Of a stretch of DNA of 64,000 nt, positions 45,721 through 57,276 are shown in pieces; position 1 is the first letter of the stretch, and the number at the start of each line of letters is the position of its first letter. Below the pieces are notes generated by a model. That model saw only the letters and a list, made by a program, of their open reading frames with translations, did no database searches and was not told the DNA's origin. The stretch is from contig NC_045140.1 in NCBI RefSeq assembly GCF_008831285.2, positions 20,024,370 to 20,088,369 on the forward strand, given 5' to 3'. Source of the DNA: Nymphaea colorata. Lineage: Eukaryota > Streptophyta > Magnoliopsida > Nymphaeales > Nymphaeaceae. The translations under genes and the position numbers were made by a program.

Positions 45721-47056
45721 CAATCAAGAAACGATTACTTCCATTCTGGTCATCCGCTCGACCGATCATTTGAATTTTGGATTTAATTTTATTTGAAAGC
45801 AGCATTTCTCGCGCAATTCACATGTAAAGTAAAACGAGGTATATTCAGTCGCAGTCTTCTTTATATATCTATATAGTTGCTTTTTCTTCTAAAGTTGAAC
45901 ATATATTTATTTAATTTTTGCTTGTTATCTTATTAAATTAATTACAAACAAATTATATTTAAATTATTAAAGAAAAAAGGTAAAAACAGTAACAAGCACC
46001 GACCCGTAACAATATCTACTGAGCTAATATGTTTACAAAGTTAACCAATGCCGAGCATCAACAATATTTACAAAGTTGATTTTGAAATTTGATGAGCCGA
46101 ATTTTCCAGGGACCGCTTGAATTAACTTTTAACCGATTGGTCTGCTTTAAATTTTAAGCGACAGTGCTTTAAGGAGTGTAGCATAATTGGTATGGTACAT
46201 CCTCATTTTGGTTCTTGTGAGTGAGTGTTTTTTCAATAACACTTAAACAACAACGACCTACAAATATGCTTATCGCTTGGTTACCCATAAATATATACCT
46301 GTTTGCCGGATGGCCAACCCCCTAATCTACTGCTTTGTTCATGAAAAATTGATGGCTTTGCCCCTACCAACACCCAGAGGTATAACCATAACCAAATCCA
46401 CATCCAAAGCTCTCTTGGGAACCTTCATTAGAACAAGAGCAAGCGCCTCGACCGAGCCTTGACCCAGAGCCACAGCTCAAGCCGGAGCCAAGCCTTGATC
46501 AGAGCCCAAGCATTTCATTATTCTACCAAAGTTTTCTTTCATGTTGTCCAGATCAATGCGCAGCGGTTTCCATTGCATCAACCAGTTGCTGCTTTGAAGA
46601 TATATGACTAACTTTAGTTGCTTCAAAGAAATATGAGGAAGTCAATGACAAACGTGTTGTTAGATACTTAGAACAACTCAAACTTGTTAAGAACATGATC
46701 ATTAAAACTTAAAACACCCATGTTGACCAAATGTGATAATTTGAAATTATGTATCAAGCCTTTACACTTGCTTCTAGCAATACATAAATGACCATGTTGA
46801 ATTATGAAGTATTATATGAAGTACCGGTTTCTGAGAGTCAAGCTATATGCTATATAATGTGTTACAAGTACTTGTATTCGGACTTTTATATGAAAGACCT
46901 GAAATATCTTACTTGTGTATAATTGAAAAACAAATCAACATCCAGACGGCAATGCTTTGTAAAAATTTGTCCTCACCCAAAATGTTTTAACTAGTTAAAA
47001 ATTAATCTCAAATTCCAGGGGGCAAGTTTAATGCTTGTTTTAGCTTTTCAGCACGG
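45721..47056. other. AT-rich spacer
   Basis: No gene is recognised. At 46437-46515 one plus frame reads a Pro/Glu-rich string with PSLDPEPQLKPEPSLD, a short imperfect repeat with no assignable family. Confidence 0.5.
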
Positions 47057-47230
47057 CAACATAAGCGGCACCTTTCTCTTCTTGAAATGGTTGAAGGAAT
47101 GTCACAAACTGTTGATCTGGGTGAACAATAATAGAAAGCAATCGCAGAACGAACGTCATGCTATGTGCATGCTCTGGCGAGCCGTTCAAATTTGAGGAGG
47201 TGGAGACGAGAGATTTTTCGACTGGTGGTT
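47057..47230 (+). pseudogene. NPGR copy A: leader end and start of exon 1
   Basis: The leader shares ACATAAGCGGCACCTTTCTC and GGTGAACAATAATAGAAAGC with copies B and C. From ATG 47158 it reads MLCACSGEPFKFEEVE, then TRDFSTGG and a TAG. Compared with copy B, exactly 27 bp (nine codons, PPLSPESFS) are deleted in frame. The homology ends at about 47230 and the AT-rich minisatellite begins within 30 bp. Only about 24 codons of the roughly 700-residue protein remain. Confidence 0.85.
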
Positions 47231-47254
47231 AGTTACACTGAAAGATATCCCCAA

Positions 47255-47720
47255 AGATTAAAAATCCGTCCTAAAAGATCCACGAAAAGATTTTCACATG
47301 AAAAAAAAACCATCATAAAATACGAAAAGTTTTGACTAAAAATCCATCCTAAAAGACCCATGAAAAGTTTTTTCCATAAAAAAAAATCCATCATAAAAGT
47401 CCACGAAATTTTTTTCCATGACTAAAAATCCATGATTTTTTTTTCCATGAATAAAAAAATCCACCAAATTTTTTTCCATGGCAAAAACCCATCATAAAAG
47501 ATCCATGAAAAGTTTTTTCCATGAAAAAAATTCCATCCTGAAAATCCACTATTTTTTTTTTCATGACTAAAAATCCATCATAGAAGATCCTCGAAAAGTT
47601 TTTTCCATGAAAAAAATTCCATCCTAAAAATTCATGAAAATTTTTTCCTTGATAAAAAATCCATCCTAAAAGACCACGAAAAAAAATCCATCCTAAAATA
47701 TCCACGAAAAATTTTTAGAA
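47255..47720. repeat. AT-rich minisatellite block 1 (CCATGACTAAAAATCC type)
   Basis: Imperfect units of about 25-60 bp built on TTTTTTCCATGA, CTAAAAATCCATC and AAAAGATCCACGAAAA. It follows NPGR copy A directly. Minus-strand frames with FHGKNF or WIFF strings are by-products. Confidence 0.85.
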
Positions 47721-48544
47721 TGAGCGATCTCTTTGACGATCATGGGCATAATTGTCTTTTCAGAGAAAAACTATCACATGCAGCCAGCGTTGAGGGGGCA
47801 ACTTGTCCAATCATCAAAAGTGATGAATTGCAGTTCAAAAAGTTCAAAACAGAAAATCAAGAACGCGGATCGCACTAACCAAGGAGGGGGCTGAGGAGGT
47901 TCCCCAAGAAGCAGTTCGCCAGGACTCGACATTCCAATGGCGTTTTCCCTGCTTCTTGCTGCCATCCTTTGTTTGTTTCCTCTCGTTGCGGTAGTGATCG
48001 TGAAATCTCGATTTGCTGGCCCTTCTTCTGACTTGGCACGTCCGTTTTATCGTTGCCACCGACGTGAATGTGAATGTATCATTGGATTTCTCGGTTTTGG
48101 TTCGGTTGGCGCTTCGTTTTTGTGGTGAGTCTTCGATTTGGTCTTGGTGGTTGCGCTGTTTGGGTCTATTTAATGGAAGACCGATGCGAGAAGTTGATCA
48201 TGATGTATCTTGATTTCGTCTGCTGTTCCTGTTCTATTTGTGGTCGTTCTGTTTGCTGCATTTTGAAGCTGTATTGTTGTATCTTGTTCCTTTTCCCAAT
48301 CTGCTTGCTTGGAGATGGTCCTTTTAGTTCTTTTGATCTCAGAGAAAATTGTGTTTACTTTGATTGATTGTTTGTCTAGACCTGTCTGTTCAATTTGAAT
48401 TTGTCGGATGGTAGTTTCTGGATTTTACTTTTGGTGGCAGTTCTGGCTTTTCTCTTTTGTTTGCTCAATTTTGGTCTTCTAAAAGTTCCCGTCTTCCTTG
48501 ATTGAATTTGGTTGGGAAATAAAGAAACTCACGGCCGATTATCC

Positions 48545-48685
48545 ATGCCTTCATCAGAATCTGTTTCACCGGACGGGAGGCTTCTTTTGCAGGACGGCGT
48601 TTGTGCATGGCAACATAAGCAGGAGCTTTCTCTTCTTGAAATGGTTGAACGAACGTCACAAACTGTTGATTTGGGTGAACAATAA
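48545..48685 (+). other. 46-codon upstream ORF in NPGR copy B leader
   Basis: From ATG 48545 (MPSSESVSPDGRLLLQDGVC) to TAA 48683-48685, ending LEMVERTSQTVDLGEQ, 26 bp before the NPGR ATG. The same 46-codon frame is open in copy C (59400-59540), and its 3' part is open in copy A. Codon differences between copies are mostly non-synonymous. It may be an old exon or an upstream ORF; no function is claimed. Confidence 0.45.
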
Positions 48686-48799
48686 TAGAAAGCAGTCTCA
48701 GAACAAGCATCATGCTGCGTGCATGCTCTGGCGAGCAGTTCAAATTTGAGGAGGTGGAGCCTCCTCTGTCACCAGAATCCTTCTCGACGAGAGATTTTT

Positions 48800-49547
48800 C
48801 GGCTGGTGGCATTTCCTCCAGGACTTTGGATTGGGATGCCAAGTTTGAGGATAATCATGTCGAAGAGGTTGAAACTACTCTGAAGGAAGCCCTCTCACTG
48901 AACCATGAGATACCTTTCTTCCCCTTTTTGGTGCTCTATTTTCCTCTTGACGGCTCTATGGATGGTTGTTTTTAAATATTCGTTAATCTCATTTTCCTGT
49001 GCAGGAAGCGCGTGCTTTATTGGGACGGCTGGAGTACCAGAGAGGTTTCGGCTGGTGGCATTTCCTCCAGGACTTTGGATTGGGATGCCAAGTTTGTGGA
49101 TAATTATGTCGAAGAGGTTGAAACTACTCTGAAGGAAGCCCTCTCACTGAACTATGAGATGCTTTTCTTCCTCTTTTTGGTGCTCTATTTTCCTCTTGAC
49201 GGCTCTATAGATGGTTGTTTTTAATATTCGTTAATCTCATTTTCCTGTGCAGGAAGCGCGTGCTTTATTGGGACGGCTGGAGTACCAAAGAGGTTTCGGC
49301 TGGTGGCATTTCCTCCAGGACTTTGGATTGGGATGCCAAGTTTGAGGATAATCATGTCGAAGAGATTGAAACTACTCTGAAGGAAGCCCTCTCACTGAAC
49401 AATGAGATGCTTTTCTTCCCCTTTTTGGTGCTCTATTTTCCTCTTGACGGCTCTATAGATGGCTGTTTTTAATATTCGTTAATCTCATTTTCCTGTGCAG
49501 GAAGCGCGTGCTTTATTGGGACGGCTGGAGTACCAGAGAGGTAATTA
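48800..49547 (+). repeat. Three tandem copies of the NPGR exon 1-intron 1-exon 2 junction
   Basis: A unit of about 248 bp, starting at the CGGCTGGTGG within exon 1 (48800, 49049, 49297) and ending at GAGTACCAGAGAG in exon 2, is repeated. Each unit has the exon 1 end (KEALSLNxE), a complete short intron with TTTTCCTGTGCAG acceptor, and the start of exon 2 (EARALLGRLEYQR). The joints sit where exon 2 AGAGAGG meets exon 1 GAGATTTTTCGG, a short shared AGAG. All three donors read GAGAT instead of GAGGT. Confidence 0.88.
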
Positions 49548-49589
49548 TGCTGCTCCTCTCCAGGTGTTCCGTGGGCTTGATGTACAAAG

Positions 49590-49686
49590 TTCACTGGAAC
49601 AGCTTGGTTTAAGTATAATCACAATCATCAGCCACAGTATCATCACAATCATCTTCACCATCACAACCTTCACTATAATCGAAGAG
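49590..49686 (+). pseudogene. Foreign His-rich exon inserted in NPGR exon 2
   Basis: After ACAAAG the frame FTGTAWFKYNHNHQPQYHHN and LHHHNLHYNRR runs open to a strong donor GAG|GTAAGTC at 49687, ending in phase 1. NPGR has no such His-rich segment at this point, and copy C continues normally here. It pairs in phase with the exon at 50565. The source gene is not recognised. Confidence 0.5.
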
Positions 49687-50564
49687 GTAAGTCATTGATT
49701 TATGTACTTCCTGCTCATACTTTGCCGTTAGCATTACCCTACATGCGTTTCTTCTGAATTCTCTCTGCTCTTATGATTTACAGCATTCCTTAGTTGTTCT
49801 TACTCATCTAGTTTTTCTTTAAGCCGTTAGTCCTGCCTCTTTCCCTTTCACGTGTGTGCGTGTGACTGGGTGCGTGCCTGTGTGTGTGTGTGAAGTTTTG
49901 ACGCTTCAAGGAATGTCGTCAACTTTGGACTAAGGTTTTCTCTGTTGTTCTTTGTGTAAAAGTAATTTTAGTTACGTCTGCATCCTGTCTTCTTCCCAGT
50001 TTAGGTGTTGTTCTTGTCTTCTATTCACGGTCCAGTTCTTGGTCTACTTACCAGCCACTTTTTATTTTTTACTTTCTGTCTGGCTGCCTTTTTTGATTGT
50101 CTGCTGCGGTGGAGACCTGAATACTGATATTGCCCACTCTCCTCTTTTCCTGCTCCTTTTTCCCAAGGTGCTTGTATTTAATTATTTATATATCTATTTA
50201 ATTTATTATGTTAAAGTTTCCCAGAAGGGAATTGGTGGGAGTCGAAGTGGGTTTGGATTTTGGAATTGGTCCAAATTTCTGATTCACTTTAACAGTTTCA
50301 GTCTACATTCTTCTGACATGAATGGCATCTAAGCGTCCAAACTGCGCTGCTTTTGCTGCACATGTCTGCACTTCTCAGCGTTCCAAATTTCTCCCTCCGA
50401 TTACTTTTCACTACCAACTTTGTCTTTAAATTTGGTCGAGAATTAGCACGTTTCCTTCTTCGTTCTGGTTGAAAATTTCCAACTTGCCGAGCTTCTGTAA
50501 TACTTCGTTCTGATTGGAGATTAGTTTCTGTATAACTAATTCGTCATTTCATCAAACTGGGCAG

Positions 50565-50767
50565 AGGTTACTATTGAAAATTATGAGGATTATGGTCGTG
50601 ATGAGTTCAGTTTCGGAAATGGACCTGTTGCTAATGGTTGTCAATCTGTCTCGAGGGATGGAGATGGTCCAAATTTCTCAAAATTTGGCACCAGTTCTAG
50701 AACTGAGCTGCGCCCAAAGGCTGCTGATGAAGGAGATACCAGACCACCTTCAATGCCACCTGCGTAG
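50565..50767 (+). pseudogene. Second foreign exon (acidic/Gly-rich) inserted in NPGR exon 2
   Basis: Acceptor CTGGGCAG at 50557-50564 precedes a phase-1 exon reading EVTIENYEDYGRDEFSFGNG, then SVSRDGDGPNFSKFG and RPPSMPPA before TAG at 50765-50767; a donor GC|GTAGTT at 50764 is an alternative end. The phase joins exactly to the His-rich exon at 49686, so both probably came from one gene together with its intron. The longer overlapping frame starting near 50514 is a shadow. The family is not recognised. Confidence 0.5.
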
Positions 50768-51954
50768 TTACCTTTCTGTTTGAAAATGGTGTTCTTAGTC
50801 TTCTAGTAGACAAGTCTGGATTTGTTTGACTGTCTTACTATGCTTGTATGTCTTAATCATTCAGCATGCTGGACGTGATTAGTAACACTATGTTTAATGG
50901 TATTTACGATGTGTAAATATACTAATCAATTTCCTTTTACCATATCGTATTTGCAACCCAACATGCAGTCAAGTTTTCTGAAAGCAGACAGAACTTGATC
51001 AAGAACTTTGAACATTCTCTTTCCTTGGTGGATTGGAACTATTATCCAATTATACAGCAGTAACAGCACTATAACACAAGGGAATAATGTTGGGACTGTC
51101 ATTGAACTAGAATTTCGGCAGGAGTGAGATGTGCAGGTAGACTTCAACTTCAACTGCTAAGGAGGCTTTTTTTCATTTTTTGTGGCTTGCTTCTCTTTCC
51201 ATATTTTTTCCTCTTTATTGCATTTTTTATACTGACGCTTCAAATAAATGCTTTTTCTACTTCTTTTCATGTAATTTTTTACGGTCTGGACAGTTTCAAC
51301 TTTCCGAGGTGCTTAAGTTCGTTGACATGAATTCTGTGTTTGTTCACTTCTTCAGAATATTCGATCTTGCTTTTTTTCTGACATATTTAACTGCTTCTGT
51401 TGTAAAAGAGCGTTACTATTGGAGTTAAATGAACAAATTGATTATATATTGCCTAACTTCAAAATTTCATGTGGTAATAAATATGTTGACAATTCCTATG
51501 AATGCTCGTGAGCATGTTTTTGTTCTCTTTCTCAGTTTTTGTTTTCTATAAACTTCACACGTTTGCTTTTTCTTTTTTCTTTTGGGTAAGTTGATTTCAG
51601 AATTCAATGAATGTGAACCATAGAAGACTCACCTTCTGTTTGTGATTTGACAGAGGCTGCTAAGTAGTGCAATTCTATCCTGGACACAGTCCAAGATGCA
51701 TTACTTAAAGGCTTGCCTGTTGGTGTTTTTGGAGACTGCAAATTACAGGAGATGTTCCATAAGGCACTGGAATTGCTTCCTGTATTGTGGAAGAAGGCTG
51801 GCTGTCTTGAAGAGGTTATTGCTTCTTAAATTCGTGTTGTGGCTAAACCCTGGAATTTAGATGTAAAAAGTTTGTCTGCCGTACAGAAGGACTTGGTGGC
51901 GATATTACTTTACTATGTTGTGGCTATAAAGGATCACGTAAAGATTTTTACTTC

Positions 51955-53030
51955 AAAAAAAAAAAAAAATCCGTCCTAAAAATCTATGAAAACTTTTTTC
52001 CATGACTAAAATCCATCCTAAAAGATCCACGAAAACTTTCTTCCATGAAAAAATCCATCATAAAAATCCTTCATTTTTTTTTCATGACTAAAAAATCCAT
52101 CCTACAAGACCCATGAAAAGTTTTTTCCATGAATAAAAAATCTATCCTATTTAATCCACCATTTTTTTTATGACTAAAAAATCCAAGAAAATTTTTTCCA
52201 TGACAAACCTTTTTCCAGGAATAAAAATCCACTAAATTTTTTCCATGACTAAAAATCCACTAAATTTTTTCCATGACTAAAAATCCACTAAATTTTTTCT
52301 ATGACTAAAAATCCATGGAATTTTTCTGCCGTGACTAAAATGATGAAAATTCTTTGCCGTGACTAAAAATCTACGAAAAACTTTTCCATGACTGAAAGTC
52401 CACGAAAATTTTTCCATGAAAACTTTTTCCACAAAAACTTTTTCTAGGACTAAAAATCCGTGAACAAAATTTTCCATGAAAACTTTTCCCAGGACTATAA
52501 ATCCACGAAAAAAGTTTTCCATGAAAACTTTTCCCAGGACTATAAATCCACGAAAAATTTCTCCACGAAAACTTTTCCCAGGACTATAAATCCACGAAAA
52601 AATTTTTCCATGAAAACTTTTCCTAGGACTATAAATCCACGAAAATTTTTTCCACGACAATTTTTCCCAGGACTATAAAATCCATAAAAAAATTCCATGA
52701 AAACTTTTCCCAGGACTATAAATCCACAAAAAAAATTCCATGAAAACTTTTCCCAGGACTATAAATCCACGAAAAAAAATTCCATGAAAACTTTTCCCAG
52801 GACTAAAAATCCATGAAAACTTTTTTCATCCTAGAAATGCATGATAACTTTTTCCATGACTACAAATCCATCCTAAAGATCCATGAAAAGTTTTTCTCAT
52901 GAAAAAAACATCCATCCTAACCACGATTTTTTTTTTCCATGACTAAAAAACTATAATAAAACATGCTCAAATAGTTTTTTCCATGAAAAAAAATCCATCC
53001 TAAAAAATCTATCAAAATTTTTTCCATGGC
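51955..53030. repeat. AT-rich minisatellite block 2
   Basis: Units built on CCATGACTAAAAATCCA, TTTTCCCAGGACTATAAATC and CACGAAAA. The part at 52480-52800 is more regular, with a period of about 55-60 bp. It follows NPGR copy B after about 140 bp. Frames on either strand rich in KFSWIYSP or NFSQDYKSTK are by-products of the repeat. Confidence 0.88.
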
Positions 53031-53395
53031 TACAAACGGGCGATAATATTTGTGCTTAAGAGTTTCTCTTGTTATTGTCCTTACATTAGCCACTAGCGAT
53101 ATCTTTAAATTTTGGAGTTTTCAAACTTTTGCACTTTGCTTTTAACTGCTAGGTAAACGTCAATTTTTTAGCGAAAAAACGTGAAATTGATTGAGCAAAA
53201 ACCAAATTGAGTTAAAACGTTAGGTTCTCCGATGGTGCATTTTAGCTGGAAGGATAGATTAATCCGAACGTTGAACTGGAAAGCCTGAAATTGAAAGAAT
53301 CCATGAATCTAAATCTACGGACCTTTTTACCGTAGATGCATTTACCATGGGAAATTTTCTACAATAAGGTGGTAAGAATTTTTTTTCCATCCATT
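53031..53395. other. Short spacer between two repeat blocks
   Basis: No coding potential or known repeat is recognised. Confidence 0.5.
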
Positions 53396-54620
53396 CAGTT
53401 TGTGTTTGGTAAGACCACTAATCTATAGCCACAATCAAATCCAAATCTAGATATTGAAGTCCAATAGTTTTTAGATCAAATAAGACCACTAATCTATAGC
53501 CACAATCAAATCCAAATCCAAATCAAACAATTTTTGGATCACCAGATTGAAGTCCAATAATTTTTGGATCAGATAAGACCATCGATCCAGACTTTCAACC
53601 CAATCCAAATCCAATAATTTTTTGGATCAGACAAGACTGTTGATCTAAACTCATGACTAGATCTAAATCCAACAATTTATGGCTCAAAGAACACCACTGA
53701 TCAAGACCAACAAATTGAATATATCATACTATTGGCTGGCCTACAACGATATTGAAGTCGAATAATTTCTAAATCAGAAAAGACCATTGATCTATAGCAA
53801 CAATCAAATCCAAATCCTACAATTTTTTTATCAGATAAGATCGTAGATCTGAATCCATGGCTAGATCCAAATCCAATGAGAATTAAAGTCCAATAATTTT
53901 TTGATCACATAGGACCATTGATTCAGACTCACAACTAAATTTAAATCCAACAATTTTTGGATCAGATATGACTATTTATCAAAACTCACGACTAGTTCCA
54001 AATCCAACACTTTTTTGGATCAGATAAAACCGTTGATCTAAACTCCCAATTAGATCCAAATCAAACAACTTCTAGCTCAGAGAAGACTACTGATCCAAAC
54101 CTACAACAAGATTATATCAAACTATTGGTCTGCTTACAACGATATTGTGGTTTAATAAGTTCAACAACCTTTGGATTAGTTAAGATCATTGATCTTAATC
54201 CATGGCTAGATCCGAATCCAACGTGATTGAAGTACAATATTTTTTGGATCAGATATGACCACTGATCCAGGCTCACAACAAAATTCAACAATTTTTTGGA
54301 TCAGATAAGATCACTGATCTAAACTCAAGACTAGATCCAAATCCAAAAATTTATAGCTCAGGAAAGAACACTTACCAGACTTACAACGAGATTGAAGTCC
54401 AATAATTTTTTAATCAGATAGGACCATTGAAGTCCAATAATTTTTTAATCAGATAAGACCATTGATCCAGACTAACAATCAAATCCAAATCCAACAGCTT
54501 TTAGGTTAGATAAGACGACAGATTAAACTCATGACTAGATCCAAATCGAACAATTCTTGCTTGGAAAAGATCACTCGTCTAAACCTACAATGAGATTATA
54601 TGAGACAGTCGGCTGGCCTA
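53396..54620 (+). repeat. Degenerate satellite of GGATCAGATAAGACC / GATCCAAATCCAACAA units
   Basis: Loosely spaced units (about 60-120 bp) repeat TTTTTGGATCAGATAAGACC, ATTGATCxAGACTCACAAC and AGATCCAAATCCAACAATTT with many changes. The same units lie inverted at 11205-11455. No coding sequence is present. Confidence 0.75.
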
Positions 54621-55363
54621 TTTAAATCATCATATCCGACCAAACTGTTGTCTCATTAATTCATGTATGCAAGTGTCTCCAAGTATATGCATCCTATGTT
54701 GGTTTAATCTAAGATCTCAACTATTGTTGTCAAAAATCAATTTTAATCGGGACGGTATTTCAATTGGATAAGACATTGAGGGCATTAGATTCATCGAGTG
54801 CCAAACACCCATTCAAAATCATCAGCCTTTGGATTTCATTTAAAGTGGAATTCGAATTCAATTGTGCTAAGTGTCATTTTATATATTTATTAGTTTTTAA
54901 AGAATTCCTTTTGTTTCTTTATTGAATTTTATATAAATATACAAAATTGTTTCCATGACTAAAAATCCCTCTATAACATTGTTTGAGACAATTCAATCGC
55001 CCTATTAGAGACAAAACTATCTCACAAAGACTAGGTCGGTAAAGTTTTGTCAGTCTGCTTTAAGACTTTCCTTTTTCCACAATTTTTTCGGTTTCCATTT
55101 CTCTGACGAGGTCAAAGTTCAAATGTTTTATTCAAACAAATTGTTATTCCTGTTCTTGATCAGATAGCGGGTAATTCAAGAAAGAGATCTCCCCACGCCG
55201 CTTCCCTCACATCATCATTTTCGTTCGAGAGAGAAAGAAAGAGAGAGAGGGAGAGGAAACTCGTGATCGGAGATGAGAGGAAGGGAGCGGGGTCGGTCTG
55301 CCGTCTGCACACCCACCACCGGTAGGGTCCGGCAAGGTTTCGATTGCCGGTCGTCGGACAGGG

Positions 55364-55622
55364 ATGGAGATCGTGCATGACCCTGGGAAGGGTGCGCTGT
55401 TCGCTAGGGTGACCTTTCATTACGACCATCCGAGGGAGCTAATGATCGCCACCGGATGTGGACAGGTCGGGTCATCTACTGCGACAAGAAGGCTACCATC
55501 TCTGTGGCAATGTCCTCCCGCTCCAATCCATTCCTGAGGAAGCCGTCGTGCGCAACATCGAGCGCCATGTAGCCAACCATGTTGTTTTCGCTCGATCCTT
55601 CGGGAACTACGCACCTTTCGAA
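55364..55622 (+). pseudogene. Ribosomal protein uL2 (RPL8) pseudogene fragment, copy 1
   Basis: uL2 is a core protein of the large cytosolic ribosomal subunit. The fragment reads EIVHDPGKGALFARVTF and RELMIATG, shifts frame to [12 protein letters not shown], then shifts again to [15 protein letters not shown] and [11 protein letters not shown]. This matches residues about 45-135 of plant uL2 in order. Two frameshifts and the loss of both ends make it dead. Minus-strand frames over this place are shadows. Confidence 0.85.
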
Positions 55623-56319
55623 TCGCGTGATCAGAGATGAGAGGAAAGGTGCGGGATCGGTCTTCCGTCTGCACACCCACCACCGGTTTTGCGGTTTGTA
55701 GTATTGCTGTTTCTTCTTTTATTTGGTTATATTGATTGCATATTAGTTGTTTTTCATCATTTGATTAGTGTAGTGAGCTCAGCATGTTCTTCATTGATGT
55801 TGTGATGGATCTGATCTAGGATATTGAATTGGTGTTTTTGATCTGATCTCGTCTTTGGTGTTTTTTTTTTTTTTTTTGGTGATCTTGGTTAAAGAAATCA
55901 AAGTTTACCATGACTAAAAATCCCTCTATAACATTGTTTGAGACAATTCAATCGCCCTATTAGAGACAAAACTATCTCACAAAGACTAGGTCGGTAAAGT
56001 TTTGTCAGTCTGCTTTTAAGACTTTCCTTTTTCCACAATTTTTTCGGTTTCCATTTCTCTGACGAGGTCAAAGTTCAAATGTTTTATTCAAACAAATTGT
56101 TATTCTTGTTCTTGATCAGATAGCGGGTAATTCAAGAAAGAGATCTCCCCACACCGCTTCCCTCACATCATCATTTTCGTTCGAGAGAGAAAGAAAGAGA
56201 GAGAGGGAGAGGAAACGCGTGATCGGAGATGAGAGGAAGGGAGCGGGGTCGGTCTGCCGTCTGCACACCCACCACCGGTAGGGTCCGGCAAGGTTTCGAT
56301 TGCCGGTCGTCGAACAGGG

Positions 56320-56578
56320 ATGGAGATCGTGCATGACCCTGGGAAGGGTGCGCTGTTCGCTAGGGTGACCTTTCATTACGACCATCCGAGGGAGCTAATG
56401 ATCGCCACCGGATGTGGACAGGTCGGGTCATCTACTGCGACAAGAAGGCTACCATCTCTGTGGCAATGTCCTCCCGCTCCAATCCATTCCTGAGGAAGCC
56501 GTCGTGCGCAACATCGAGCGCCATGTAGCCAACCATGTTGTTTTCGCTCGATCCTTCGGGAACTACGCACCTTTCGAA
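56320..56578 (+). pseudogene. uL2 (RPL8) pseudogene fragment, copy 2
   Basis: The same fragment with the same two frameshifts as copy 1. Sharing of the lesions shows that the gene was already broken before the 957-bp unit was amplified. Confidence 0.85.
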
Positions 56579-57276
56579 TCGCGTGATCAGAGATGAGAGG
56601 AAAGGTGCGGGATCGGTCTTCCGTCTGCACACCCACCACCGGTTTTGCGGTTTGTAGTATTGCTGTTTCTTCTTTTATTTGGTTATATTGATTGCATATT
56701 AGTTGTTTTTCATCATTTGATTAGTGTAGTGAGCTCAGTATGTTCTTCATTGATGTTGTGATGGATCTGATCTAGGATATTGAATTGGTGTTTTTGATCT
56801 GATCTCGTCTTTGGTGTTTTTTTTTTTTTTTTTTAGTGATCTTGGTTAAAGAAATCAAAGTTTACCATGACTAAAAATCCCTCTATAACATTGTTTGAGA
56901 CAATTCAATCGCCCTATTAGAGACAAAACTATCTCACAAAGACTAGGTCGGTAAAGTTTTGTCAGTCTGCTTTTAAGACTTTCCTTTTTCCACAATTTTT
57001 TCGGTTTCCATTTCTCTGACGAGGTCAAAGTTCAAATGTTTTATTCAAACAAATTGTTATTCTTGTTCTTGATCAGATAGCGGGTAATTCAAGAAAGAGA
57101 TCTCCCCACACCGCTTCCCTCACATCATCATTTTCGTTCGAGAGAGAAAGAAAGAGAGAGAGGGAGAGGAAACGCGTGATCGGAGATGAGAGGAAGGGAG
57201 CGGGGTCGGTCTGCCGTCTGCACACCCACCACCGGTAGGGTCCGGCAAGGTTTCGATTGCCGGTCGTCGAACAGGG

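Larger units (their letters stand above)
47738..51814 (+). pseudogene. NPGR copy B: No Pollen Germination Related TPR protein pseudogene, rearranged
   Basis: NPG/NPGR proteins are plant calmodulin-binding TPR proteins. Exon 1 starts at ATG 48712 (MLRACSGEQFKFEE) and runs to LKEALSLNHE at 48909. The splice donor there is AT instead of GT. Exon 2 (EARALLGRLEYQRGNYAAPL) starts at 49501 and is cut at about 49589 by a 1.5-kb insert carrying two foreign exons, then resumes at 51096. A TGA replaces the CGA of copy C just before its donor at 51137. Exon 3 (51654-51814) reads GLPVGVFGDCKLQEMFHKAL and LPVLWKKAG but has a TAG at 51665-51667. Everything after is lost to minisatellite. Between exon 1 and exon 2 lies a three-fold 248-bp duplication. 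With lost donor, insert and stops, it cannot encode NPGR, although transcription is possible. Confidence 0.88.

Noticed and set aside
45370-45796. Overlapping long frames on both strands after the lectin kinase
   Set aside because: They arise from the GC-rich 37-bp repeat, which is open in many phases.
48465-48842. A 125-codon minus-strand frame, with a 135-codon counterpart at 59290-59697
   Set aside because: Both lie opposite the NPGR leader and exon 1. The plus-strand reading matches NPGR, so the minus frames are shadows kept open by shared ancestry.
52277-52678. Repetitive frames such as KFSWIYSPRKS in minisatellite block 2
   Set aside because: They are translations of the AT-rich minisatellite and have no independent support.
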